NCBI GenBank assembly: GCA_934202525.1
Contig: CAKPYB010000005.1
Coordinates: forward strand, 1-64,000
Origin: an uncultured Prevotella sp.
GTDB taxonomy: Bacteria; Bacteroidota; Bacteroidia; Bacteroidales; Bacteroidaceae
Reading direction: 5' to 3'
Length of the DNA stretch: 64,000 bases
Each line of letters begins with the position of its first letter. Position 1 is the stretch's first letter. Both the position numbers and the translations under genes were made by a program. The notes under the pieces were generated by a model. It saw only the letters and a program-made list of their open reading frames with translations. It had not been told where the DNA came from and searched no databases. Shown here in pieces: positions 27,304 through 35,148 of the stretch.

Positions 27304-27311
27304 CAAAGTTA
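27304..27311 (-). promoter_or_regulatory. -7 promoter element of dsbD
   Basis: TAACTTTG on the minus strand, 24 bases before the ATG at 27280. The rest of the 560-base gap up to 27842 is AT-rich; apart from the palindromes and promoter listed below I see nothing in it. Short open frames there are not convincing. Confidence 0.5.
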
Positions 27312-27756
27312 CTAAAAACTAATCATATTACGTGTTCAGATGGCTTTAAGGGTACTCGGTTTTAATTTTTTTAAGAAAAAATGCTAATTTTCTAAGTTTT
27401 ACTTGGCTATTTCGTACTTTTAATGCAATTTTACCGACAGAATAAAGCAATCCTAAAATTTGGAAACAGAATAAAATGGCAAAGAAGGAACTATACTTGT
27501 TTCCGTGCTTTCTTCTTTTTGATTGAAATGAGAATTAATCTCAGAACAGGCAGAAAGGAAGAAATGATCAGAAAGGGGTGTACCGTTTCCATTTTCAGGT
27601 TCCAAATTTCACCTCTTTCTTTTTCTCATAACGCCTATTTATCATAATACCGGTTAGAATTAAAAATAGGAAAGTAAAAAAGGAGGAAATAAACCGATGA
27701 AAACCTCTTTAAAATAGGAAAAACTACGGAAGAAACGGCTTTTAATATTAAATAAC

Positions 27757-27792
27757 GTGAATTTTTCACGAAATACAAATTTTCATTTTGTA
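27757..27792. promoter_or_regulatory. Two candidate operator palindromes in front of the RloA/RloB-like operon
   Basis: CGTGAA-TTT-TTCACG (27757-27771) is a perfect 6-base inverted repeat; TACAAA-TTTCAT-TTTGTA (27775-27792) is a second, and its right arm contains the -33 TTTG box. Palindromes placed like this could bind a repressor, for example the winged helix carried by the second gene of the operon. Confidence 0.5.
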
Positions 27793-27817
27793 ATTCTGCT
27801 TTTTTATCGTATATTTG
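27787..27817 (+). promoter_or_regulatory. Consensus promoter of the RloA/RloB-like operon
   Basis: TTTG (27787-27790), 19-base spacer, TATATTTG (27810-27817): full consensus. Transcription would start near 27824, giving a leader of about 18 nt before the ATG at 27842. Confidence 0.75.
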
Positions 27818-27841
27818 CACCACAATAAAAAAAGAACAGCT

Positions 27842-29140
27842 ATGATACAGGAATTTCAAATACAGAACTTCTTCAGCATCAGGGAAAGGCAAACGCTTAG
27901 CTTCCTTCCTACTAATGATGACAAGATGAGAAGCCAATACCTATACGAAGTGGCAGAAGGTGTTGAACTCCTCAAAATTGGTATCGTGTATGGTAGCAAC
28001 GCCAGCGGCAAAACCACGCTGCTCGATGCCCTCGCATTCTTCCGTCGCACCATGCTCTACAAGCCGGAAAACAAGAATATGGGAATGGGGTACGTTCCTT
28101 TTCTTCTGGATAATCACAGCCGCAAAGAACACTCCTCTATGCAGATGACCTTCTGGCTCAACCGGGAGAAATACATCCTAAGCCTGGAATTCGACGAAAA
28201 GCGAATCTACGAGGAGATGCTGATGGTTTATACAAGTTCACGCCCTACCAAGTTATACAGCCGCAGCTATCAGCAGGAAACAGACCACTCGGAAGTTACC
28301 TTTGGCAGCAAATCGGGCATCAACAAAGCCACCCAGCGAGCCATCGCCGGCAATACTACCAACAACTGCACGGTTATGGCCGCCTTCGGACAATCGAATG
28401 CAGCCACATCACGACTGAACGCCGTAGCAGAATTCTTCTATTCGGGAATGCGAGATACGCTGAGCCCGCGCGACTCCCTGACATTTAACGTGAAAGACGA
28501 ATTGCGTCATGACAAGGAGGACAAGAAAAAGCGCTTTCTGTTACAGATGCTGAAAGCGAGCGACTTCAATATCACCGACCTTTCGCTAGATGAGAGCGAA
28601 GAGAATATCACTCCTGAAATGGAGAAAACCATCAAGAGTGCTCCCATCCCAGAGGAAGCTAAGGTAGAAATGCTTCGCCGTGGCACGCTTAAGCATGATG
28701 AAATCCTCTTTCAGCATACGGGCGACGGCGGCGAATATACTTTACACGAGCGTTTGGAATCGGCAGGCACCCACAGGTTTCTGGGCATGTCGGTGGTGCT
28801 TTACTATGTGCTCCACCACAACAACTTCATCCCTATCGACGAGGTGGAAACAAGCATTCATTATGAGCTTCTCTCCTACTTCATCAAGTTGTTTCTTGCC
28901 AACAGCGAAGGTTCTAGCCAGCTGCTCATGACCACCCACGACATCAATCTGCTGAACGAAGACTACATCCGTCGGGATGTGGTATGGTTTACAGACAAGA
29001 GCCGTGAAGGCGCCACCCAGCTGAAGCGTCTCAGTTCGCTGGGCCTGCACAAGACGATGAATCCATATCATGCCTACAAGCAAGGCAAACTGGTGGATTT
29101 ACCATTCCTTGGAAGTATTTATCTAGATAAGGAGGATTAG
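27842..29140 (+). CDS. RloA-like AAA_15/AAA_21 (ABC-type) ATPase
   Basis: 432 residues from the ATG at 27842; nine in-frame codons upstream are excluded because they overlap the promoter. N-terminal EFQIQNFFSIRERQTLSF is the typical first strand of OLD/RecF-like ATPases; Walker A is GSNASGKTTLLDAL (51-64), the signature region is weak (ESAGTHRFLGM), Walker B is FIPIDEVETSIH (about 328-339) and the H-switch is MTTHDINLL (about 362-370). Such ATPases act as sensors in two-gene systems with Toprim-like partners (OLD-Gabija, PARIS and RloAB types). The partner gene begins three bases after the stop, as expected for a complex. Confidence 0.85.
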   Translation: MIQEFQIQNFFSIRERQTLSFLPTNDDKMRSQYLYEVAEGVELLKIGIVYGSNASGKTTLLDALAFFRRTMLYKPENKNMGMGYVPFLLDNHSRKEHSSMQMTFWLNREKYILSLEFDEKRIYEEMLMVYTSSRPTKLYSRSYQQETDHSEVTFGSKSGINKATQRAIAGNTTNNCTVMAAFGQSNAATSRLNAVAEFFYSGMRDTLSPRDSLTFNVKDELRHDKEDKKKRFLLQMLKASDFNITDLSLDESEENITPEMEKTIKSAPIPEEAKVEMLRRGTLKHDEILFQHTGDGGEYTLHERLESAGTHRFLGMSVVLYYVLHHNNFIPIDEVETSIHYELLSYFIKLFLANSEGSSQLLMTTHDINLLNEDYIRRDVVWFTDKSREGATQLKRLSSLGLHKTMNPYHAYKQGKLVDLPFLGSIYLDKED

Positions 29141-29143
29141 AAT

Positions 29144-29974
29144 ATGGCAGTAAAGAAAAGTATAGCTATCATAGGTGAGGGCGAGACGGAGTGGTTCTAC
29201 TTTGATTCGCTCCGCATCGCCTGCCGCTACCCCTTTAAGGTAGCGCCCGATTTTCCACAACATTCCGATATTCCTCACATGGCAAAATTGGCAGAATCGT
29301 ATGTAAAATGCGAAACAGACTATGTAATCTGCCTTGTTGATATGGATCGCCTGTTGCAGAATCCAAAAGAAATGGAAACTTACTCCAAGATACGCAAGAA
29401 GAGCAGCCGTAAGATTATGTGGGTGGAGACCAATCCATGCACGGAATTCTGGTTTCTGCTACATTTCCTGCCTCAACTTTCCGTGAAGCATTACGACAGT
29501 TACGAGCAGCTCATTCCTGAGCTTCAGCGCTACATGCCTGGCTACGAAAAGACCGTAAGATATTTCCGCAAGAACAAGCTCTACAATTATCTCACGGAAA
29601 ACGGCGACCTTCAGCGGGCTCTAAGCTACGCCAAGGAACTCTCCCGGCTAAGCAAGGCTACGCCAGAAGATAAGATTGCCTATACCCAGATGCACCGGGT
29701 ATTCGAGTTGTTAGCATCGATGAATCATGATGAAACCTGCAAGGAAATCGTCACACCGAATGAACAAATCCCAATCGGAGACAACCAGCAGGAGATTATC
29801 AATTTTATCGTCAATAGCGGAAAAACTGATTTGAAATCCATTTCTAAAGCCACAGGCCTCAAAGTTTCAAGAACACGAGATTATCTCGAAATGCTCGTTG
29901 ACAAAGGACTGATAGAAGTGGAGGGAGAGTATAACAAAAAAATATTTAAAATAAAAGAAATTCCTAATATATGA
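29144..29974 (+). CDS. RloB-like Toprim-type protein with C-terminal winged helix
   Basis: 276 residues. Residues 1-195 fit the RloB family: IIGEGETEWFYFDSLR (9-24), CLVDMDRL (63-70, Asp66/Asp68) and VETNPCTEFWFLLHF (94-108, Glu95/Glu101). The Glu plus DxD arrangement resembles Toprim nucleases, so metal-dependent cleavage of nucleic acid is plausible. Residues 213-272 form an added winged-helix domain (QQEIINFIVNSGKTDLKSIS, then SRTRDYLEMLVDKGLIEVEG). RloB proteins I know of are about 200 residues without this tail. It may bind DNA at the operon's own promoter or guide the nuclease. The stop overlaps the next ATG (ATGA). Confidence 0.82.
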   Translation: MAVKKSIAIIGEGETEWFYFDSLRIACRYPFKVAPDFPQHSDIPHMAKLAESYVKCETDYVICLVDMDRLLQNPKEMETYSKIRKKSSRKIMWVETNPCTEFWFLLHFLPQLSVKHYDSYEQLIPELQRYMPGYEKTVRYFRKNKLYNYLTENGDLQRALSYAKELSRLSKATPEDKIAYTQMHRVFELLASMNHDETCKEIVTPNEQIPIGDNQQEIINFIVNSGKTDLKSISKATGLKVSRTRDYLEMLVDKGLIEVEGEYNKKIFKIKEIPNI

Positions 29975-31164
29975 CAACAGATCAGAAAGAAAAATGCCTT
30001 CAGGCATATTACCATACTGATATCGAGCCTACACTAGACCGACTAAATCAGATAAAGGAAATAGTCTCTAATTTTGAAAAGGATGGAGCAAATCGCCTCA
30101 CTTGTGCACTCGAAATGAAGCACAAGGATCTAGACGAAATAGAAAAGCTTTCAGAATTCATAGCTCAAGCCCGCGAAAAAATGGAAAAAGAACTGGAACG
30201 ACTGAAAAAATTTGAACCCACTTTCAACAATCAATTTGCTACGGACCACAATAACTACTATAATTCTGTAAGCGAAGTTCTAAGACATATCAGAAGCCAT
30301 CTGTCCCCTCTGAAAATCATTCTCAAGAAATTCTGCCCGAGAAAACATCCTTCGGCTGCAGAATGCGAAATGTATAAAATTTCGCCCAAATCGGTAATCG
30401 ATGCTTCATTACTTGGAGACGAAGTTTACCAGCCTGATTTGTTTGAACTGGAAAGCTTTCCGCCAGCAGTACAGGGGCTGTATAACGAGATGATTAAATT
30501 CTTCAAGGCAGAAAAGGAATGTATGGATATCTGTGCAGAAATTCTACAAGAGGAACTGGCTATACGCAAGGATCCTATCAAGAGCAAATGCATATTGGAT
30601 AAATACAGACAGAAAGCATACAAACGTATGGAAAATACGATTATGCTCATCTCTGAAGATGCGATAGAGTATCTCAAAGCAACAACTCCCGCTTACCAGG
30701 CATACCAGCAATATGCTTCGGAAGAAGGATTTGCACAAGGAGAATTCCACAAGCAGAACTGTGCCTCGATGGACCATCTATGCCTTATTGAAGCTAAGAC
30801 CGAAAATGAGGATATTACCATTAAAGAGAAGGTGCTTTGGGGCAACAATCCAAAAACCATTAAGAAAATCAGATATGTAATAAGCCACTTCGACGAACTG
30901 CTGCCAACTGATTTCAAGCATAAACTGATGGGAATGTATGAATATATTTTCTGCCAATGGGCCTTGCCTGAGAATGTGAAACAGGCTGTAGATTACTTCC
31001 TGGAACATTACAACGGAATCTACAAACCCGTAAAATATGCTGCAGTAAACAAGCATAGCCTGGGATATGACAAGAACTCAAAAATGGTAAAAGATTTTAC
31101 GGCAGGTATCAATGTAATTTTTGCAAATAGCAATAATGCTGAACTGATGGATTTTAGTGCTTAA
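29971..31164 (+). CDS. Coiled-coil protein of unknown function, third gene of the RloA/RloB-like operon
   Basis: 397 residues, starting in a 4-base ATGA overlap with the RloB gene, so translation is coupled. Residues 20-75 are heptad-rich and acidic (KDLDEIEKLSEFIAQAREKM); the middle is helical with a CPRKHPSAAECEMYK stretch; the C-terminal third has WGNNPKTIKKIRYVISHFDE and YKPVKYAAVNKHSLGYDKNS. No signal peptide, membrane helix or recognised catalytic motif. Base composition is clearly more AT-rich than the two genes before it. Position and coupling suggest a regulator, sensor or target of the ATPase/Toprim pair, but this is inference. A strong terminator follows 40 bases later. Confidence 0.7.
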   Translation: MTTDQKEKCLQAYYHTDIEPTLDRLNQIKEIVSNFEKDGANRLTCALEMKHKDLDEIEKLSEFIAQAREKMEKELERLKKFEPTFNNQFATDHNNYYNSVSEVLRHIRSHLSPLKIILKKFCPRKHPSAAECEMYKISPKSVIDASLLGDEVYQPDLFELESFPPAVQGLYNEMIKFFKAEKECMDICAEILQEELAIRKDPIKSKCILDKYRQKAYKRMENTIMLISEDAIEYLKATTPAYQAYQQYASEEGFAQGEFHKQNCASMDHLCLIEAKTENEDITIKEKVLWGNNPKTIKKIRYVISHFDELLPTDFKHKLMGMYEYIFCQWALPENVKQAVDYFLEHYNGIYKPVKYAAVNKHSLGYDKNSKMVKDFTAGINVIFANSNNAELMDFSA

Positions 31165-31447
31165 AAAGTAGATTTAATTATGAGCGAAATGACTCGAAAC
31201 TCATAAAAAGTGTATCAGATTAATGGCTGATACACTTTTTTTTTGTTTGTTTTTCAAATGGTAATCTACTTTCCAAGAAAAACAGATTTACTTTGTGAGA
31301 AAAGTAGATTCCCGGTAACCTCCTAATCTACTTTTCTGTTTCTTATAATCTACTTTGCTTTCCTGTAGTCTACTTTTTAACTTAGATAAACATCTATAAT
31401 TCGAAAAATGTAAATATTATTCTGTTCACTCCTATCTACTTTTTTTC
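31165..31447. repeat. TCTACTTT repeat array before accessory cassette 2
   Basis: TCTACTTT occurs at 31265-31272, 31327-31334, 31349-31356, 31369-31376 and 31435-31442, and inverted (AAAGTAGA) at 31165-31172 and 31301-31308; TTTACTTT at 31287-31294 is a variant. Most copies have a preceding AA. Spacings of 22 and 20 bases between the middle copies put them on the same helical face. The array ends about 30 bases before a weak promoter-like GACCTTTG (31471-31478). Operator cluster or iteron-like element. Confidence 0.85.
31205..31244 (+). terminator. Intrinsic terminator of the three-gene operon
   Basis: AAAAAGTGTATCAG (31205-31218), loop ATTAATGG, CTGATACACTTTTT (31227-31240), continuing into nine T. 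A strong, near-perfect hairpin. Confidence 0.9.
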
Positions 31448-31598
31448 TTGGTTATCTCTCCCAAAATCCCGACCTTTGCAGCACCAAACCACATCAGACC
31501 TGGGCAAGCGAAGACCGAAGCCTGTTTCGAATTTGGCTGATGCGGAATGGAGGTCCCCTCTCATCGAAACGGAGGGAATAACCGGAAAGACGACAATT

Positions 31599-31952
31599 AT
31601 GTCTAAAATTATTTTCTACCCAAACACAGAATTGGGTATCGACCTCAAGTTGATGACAAAGGAGCCAGGGCGCATGGTCGTTGGCGAGTATCTGGATGGA
31701 GCCATTACGCACGACGGAGAAGACCACTTCACCTTCGTACAGAATGACCAGGAGAAGAAACAGCAGAAGGTGGTGCAGAGAAATCCGCACGTGTATTTGG
31801 GAACGTACATCAACGTGAACCGCGGGAAAGACGGTACGCTCTACCCTACCTTCAACCGCCCGCAGTTCTCGGAGAGTTTCACTTTCCAGGACTTCTGCCA
31901 GGGTGCCGCCGACGAGCTACTCATCATCAGCGGCAAGAGTGAGTACAGATAA
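31599..31952 (+). CDS. Small cassette 2 protein of unknown function
   Basis: 117 residues from the ATG at 31599 (MSKIIFYPNTELGIDLKLM). The frame is open for 41 codons upstream to 31476, but that part reads like leader sequence and starts next to the promoter-like element, so the downstream start is preferred. A likely small beta-rich domain (GTYINVNRGKDGTLYPTFNR, DFCQGAADELLIISGKSEYR). No known family. Same place in its cassette as the protein at 2647. Confidence 0.6.
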   Translation: MSKIIFYPNTELGIDLKLMTKEPGRMVVGEYLDGAITHDGEDHFTFVQNDQEKKQQKVVQRNPHVYLGTYINVNRGKDGTLYPTFNRPQFSESFTFQDFCQGAADELLIISGKSEYR

Positions 31953-32246
31953 ACGGAGTTTAGGCTTTCTAGAGGAAATGGGGACTTCGGGGAGTGACTG
32001 GAAACTGACTCAACCATACCCTCATTTCCTCTTCAAAACAGTCTCAAATCTCAGTCTCAGTTAGGATAAAAGTCACAATCCAACTCTGACCCCGCTTCTT
32101 AAGTCTTTATAACTTATTGATTATTAATTAGTTATATATAATATATATAGGAAGCGAGACCATAAAAAAAACAACTGAGACTCTGAGACTGAGACTGCAA
32201 GCAAGAAAAAATGAATATGAAATTTGATTTAACTCTCTAAAAAGCA
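31953..32246. repeat. GAGACT-type inverted repeats in the gap before the ATPase gene
   Basis: CAGTCTCAAATCTCAGTCTC (from 32040) and CTGAGACTCTGAGACTGAG (from 32175) are approximate reverse complements about 110 bases apart, each holding several copies of GAGACT or AGTCTC. Between them is an AT-rich stretch with TATATA runs. No gene is visible in this 294-base gap. Confidence 0.6.
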
Positions 32247-33578
32247 ATGGATTATAATATTTTTAGTAACATCGCTCCGGCGATGCCAAAACCCAACAAG
32301 GGTACTGAATTTGTAAAATTTGCCATCTCTCAGGCATCAAAAGACATGCAGGAAGTGCTCATTCCGATGGCTATTCCGGCATTAGCGGCTCATCTCACAG
32401 ACGTAAGATTCATGTATTCCGACAACAAATATTACGAAATGTGCGGGCAAATGGGTCATCTGATAGGTCCGTCGGGTATCGGAAAGGCACAGTTGGGTCA
32501 TCTTGTAGAGGCCATCATGAGACCTTTCAGAAAGCATGATGAGACTGAGTTCAAGAAACTGGTTGACTGGCAGCGACAGATGAAAACCAAGGGTGCCAAC
32601 AAGGAAAAGCCGGAGCGCCCGGACGTGAGTTTCTGGTTTCCACCTTCTGATGTCACCAATCCAGCCTTCATCCAGAACGCTATGGCTTGCGAACAGCTGG
32701 GCGGAAGAACCCAGTACATCAATCTGCCTGAAGTGGAGATGGCCGACAAAATGTGTGGCGGACATAAGCAGGTGAGCCAGATGGTAAGAAACATCTTCGA
32801 CTGCCAAAGGGCTGGAGCCTTGCGCGCCACGGCTGATGGCGTAACGGGCAACCCTCTTCTCCGTGTGAACCTCACTTTTACCTCTACTCCCGAAGCTGCT
32901 CGCCTTTTCTACAAGAAAGACCTGACTAATGGTTTCTTCGGACGCATACCTTTCGCCTACAAAGCCCGTGGCGAGCGAAGCGGAAAGATTCCGCGACAGG
33001 GAACGTACAACAAAGATTTCCTCGAAAAGCTCGATACCTATCTGCTGAGGCTGGACAACTGCAAGGGCAGTTTTGTGGTGAAGCCGCTCAACAAGATAGC
33101 CGATAAACTGGCAGAGGAGATGGCACGCCTTGCCGACCTTGCTGATGATGACATGCTCTGGGAACTCTCCCATCGCAGCATCTTCTCGGCATGGAAGAAG
33201 GGAGCCGTGCTGTGGATTTTGAACGACCAGAGCTGGTCGAAATCCATCGGCGACTTCGTTGAATGGTTCTGCTACTACGATTTGTGGTCGAAGGTTAAGG
33301 TGTTCGGCGACATGTTTAAAGCGGGCGATGGGCAGGAAGAGGCTCAGAGAAGCGGACCGAAAAACATGCTCGACCAGCTGGAGACTTCCTTCAACGAGCT
33401 GCAGTTGGAAACCCTGCGCCTGAGTCTGGGCAAGAATCAGGAAGGTACAAAGCATCAGCTCAACGTATGGAAGAACCGCCAGTTTATTACTTATAACAGC
33501 CAGACGAAACTCTATACCAAGACTGCAGAATATCTGACGGGTATACCGGCTAAGAAAAAGAAAGGGAAAAAGATATGA
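32247..33578 (+). CDS. DUF3987-like P-loop ATPase of accessory cassette 2
   Basis: 443 residues. P-loop IGPSGIGKAQLG (73-84), in which the usual Ser/Thr after GK is Ala; further on NLPEVEMADKMCGG and RVNLTFTSTPEAARLF resemble a Walker B/sensor region, and the C-terminus is Lys-rich (KKKKGKKI). The layout recalls the ATPase half of VirE_N/DUF3987 proteins such as the one at 3110, but here it is a separate protein. It overlaps the following primase gene by four bases (ATGA), so ATPase and primase are coupled and probably form one complex at DNA. Confidence 0.7.
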   Translation: MDYNIFSNIAPAMPKPNKGTEFVKFAISQASKDMQEVLIPMAIPALAAHLTDVRFMYSDNKYYEMCGQMGHLIGPSGIGKAQLGHLVEAIMRPFRKHDETEFKKLVDWQRQMKTKGANKEKPERPDVSFWFPPSDVTNPAFIQNAMACEQLGGRTQYINLPEVEMADKMCGGHKQVSQMVRNIFDCQRAGALRATADGVTGNPLLRVNLTFTSTPEAARLFYKKDLTNGFFGRIPFAYKARGERSGKIPRQGTYNKDFLEKLDTYLLRLDNCKGSFVVKPLNKIADKLAEEMARLADLADDDMLWELSHRSIFSAWKKGAVLWILNDQSWSKSIGDFVEWFCYYDLWSKVKVFGDMFKAGDGQEEAQRSGPKNMLDQLETSFNELQLETLRLSLGKNQEGTKHQLNVWKNRQFITYNSQTKLYTKTAEYLTGIPAKKKKGKKI

Positions 33579-34546
33579 TGGAGAAATATGAGATTCAGAA
33601 ACTGCGCGAGCTTCCGATAGAGAAGGTTGCGAAAGAGATGGGGATGAAGGTGGAGCACCATAAGGCGCTCTGCCCCTTCCATGACGACCACCACGCCAGC
33701 CTTACATTCAATAAAACCAAGAACAGCTGCAGATGCTATGTCTGCATGAGGAGTTCCATCGGCACCATCGACCTGGCGATGAGATACCTGGGGAAGGATT
33801 TCCCGGCGGCTTGCCGATGGCTCGCTGGGGAACATCAGATTCAGCTGGAGGAGGATTCTTCTTCGGGCTCTTCATCAGGCGATTCTTCTTCTGGTGATAA
33901 TTCTGAGAAATCTTCCTTCGATGCAAGCAGGTATGCTAGATTCTTTGAGCATCCCTGGCTCAACGGGGCGGCAAGGAGGTTTCTCTTTGAGGAGAGGAAG
34001 ATTGACTGGAGAGTGGTGAACTGGTGCCGACTGACTTCTTGGACCGATAAGAAGGGCATCAACTGGCTGCAGATTCCTTATTTCGATACCGAAGGACGGC
34101 TTATCGGTATTCAGAACCGGAACCTGGATTACAAGAAGGAGCAGGATGCTCCCCGCTTCCGGTTCCCTTACGGCGCAAGATGCAGCATCTATAACCTGCC
34201 GGTTGTGAAGAGACTGAAACCGGGCGATAGGCTGTTTATTACGGAGGGATGTAGCGACTGCTGGGCGATGCTTTCTGCCGGTCATAAGGCGATTGCCATC
34301 CCTTCTGCCACGCTTCTCAAGCCGGAGGATAAGCAGCTGCTGGCGGATATCGGAAGGGAATATCAGGTGGAATTCCACATGTTTCCTGATCAGGATGTGC
34401 CGGGCGAAAGCCTCTTCATGCAACTCAAGGAGATGCTCCCCCAGCTGGTTCACCACCAGTTGCCACCGAGCTGCAAGGATTTCAGCGAATACTATCTTTT
34501 AGGGGCTGCTGCAACTTCCGAGCGCAAGGAGCCGATGAACAAATGA
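33575..34546 (+). CDS. CHC2 zinc finger / Toprim primase-like protein
   Basis: 323 residues. CHC2-type zinc finger near the N-terminus (ALCPFHDDHHASLTF and SCRCYVCM: Cys33, His36, Cys54, Cys57), a Ser/Asp-rich linker (about 90-110), a middle segment with WLQIPYFDTEGRLIGIQNRN, and a Toprim-like region with LFITEGCSDCWAML and MFPDQDVPGE. These are the elements of bacterial DnaG-type primases, without the C-terminal helicase-binding part. Such short primases are typical of plasmids, phages and conjugative elements. Coupled to the upstream ATPase by an ATGA overlap. Confidence 0.82.
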   Translation: MMEKYEIQKLRELPIEKVAKEMGMKVEHHKALCPFHDDHHASLTFNKTKNSCRCYVCMRSSIGTIDLAMRYLGKDFPAACRWLAGEHQIQLEEDSSSGSSSGDSSSGDNSEKSSFDASRYARFFEHPWLNGAARRFLFEERKIDWRVVNWCRLTSWTDKKGINWLQIPYFDTEGRLIGIQNRNLDYKKEQDAPRFRFPYGARCSIYNLPVVKRLKPGDRLFITEGCSDCWAMLSAGHKAIAIPSATLLKPEDKQLLADIGREYQVEFHMFPDQDVPGESLFMQLKEMLPQLVHHQLPPSCKDFSEYYLLGAAATSERKEPMNK

Positions 34547-34562
34547 TTAAAAAATTGAGATT

Positions 34563-34784
34563 ATGGAAGAATTTATAAACCGGTCGTATACGAAGAAGGA
34601 ACTGGGACTGATGTACTTTCCTGAGAGTATGCCTCGCACGGCCGTGAATCATCTTATGAGTTGGATTCGGCGTTGCCAGCCGCTATGGGATGAATTGCAG
34701 CAGATGGGATATGAAAAGACTTGCAAGTCGTTCACGCCCAAGCAGGTGAAGGCTATTATCGAATACCTCGGGGAACCGGGATGA
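34563..34784 (+). CDS. DUF4248 family protein
   Basis: 73 residues with the family pattern: YTKKELGLMYFPESMPRTAV, LMSWIRRCQPLWDELQQMGY and FTPKQVKAIIEYLGEPG. DUF4248 proteins are small helical, probably DNA-binding proteins that accompany HU-HIG, amidase and VirE_N-type genes in Bacteroidales. Function unknown. Starts 16 bases after the primase. Confidence 0.85.
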   Translation: MEEFINRSYTKKELGLMYFPESMPRTAVNHLMSWIRRCQPLWDELQQMGYEKTCKSFTPKQVKAIIEYLGEPG

Positions 34785-34962
34785 TTTTTAATGTTGAATG
34801 TTGAATGTTGACTTGGCGGGTGACGGACCAGCGATAGAATCGCTGGGAACGGAGGCTTTTTCAATGTTGAATGTTAAGTGTTTAGAGTAAAAATGTTCCG
34901 CTATCGCATGGTATCGCATGTTATCGCACACCTGATAAATCGGGATTTCGTATCTTTGCATC
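34785..34962. repeat. Repeats upstream of the HU-HIG unit: ATGTTGA copies and 10-bp-phased TATCGCA
   Basis: Short ATGTTGA copies surround 34791-34812 and 34863-34875. TATCGCATG occurs at 34902-34910 and 34912-34920 and TATCGCACA at 34922-34930, an exact 10-base period, 20 bases upstream of a consensus -7 element. The phasing puts all three on one face of the helix, as expected of a regulator site. No gene in this gap. Confidence 0.75.
34951..34958 (+). promoter_or_regulatory. -7 promoter element of the small lipoprotein / HU-HIG unit
   Basis: TATCTTTG, consensus TAnnTTTG. A -33 box is not clear; the phased TATCGCA repeats occupy that position and might recruit an activator. Confidence 0.55.
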
Positions 34963-35148
34963 GTGATTCAGAAAGCGCGCAAAATCACTTGCCCAGTTGG
35001 AGAAAAATATCTCCCTAATTGGGAAAATAAAAAAGTAATGAAAACAAGACTCCAAGCCTCGAAACGAGTCGTTTCGCAAAGTACTTCTTCTAAGAGAAAT
35101 CTGAGGAAAGAGGAAGAAGCGAAACTTAGCAGGGGGCAGAAAAAGATT

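Noticed and set aside
27423-27647. 74-codon plus-strand frame in the gap before the RloA-like gene
   Set aside because: No promoter, low complexity and basic composition; not supported as a gene.
31476-31598. 41-codon N-terminal extension of the small cassette 2 protein
   Set aside because: Not protein-like and begins at the promoter-like element; the ATG at 31599 gives a compact domain.
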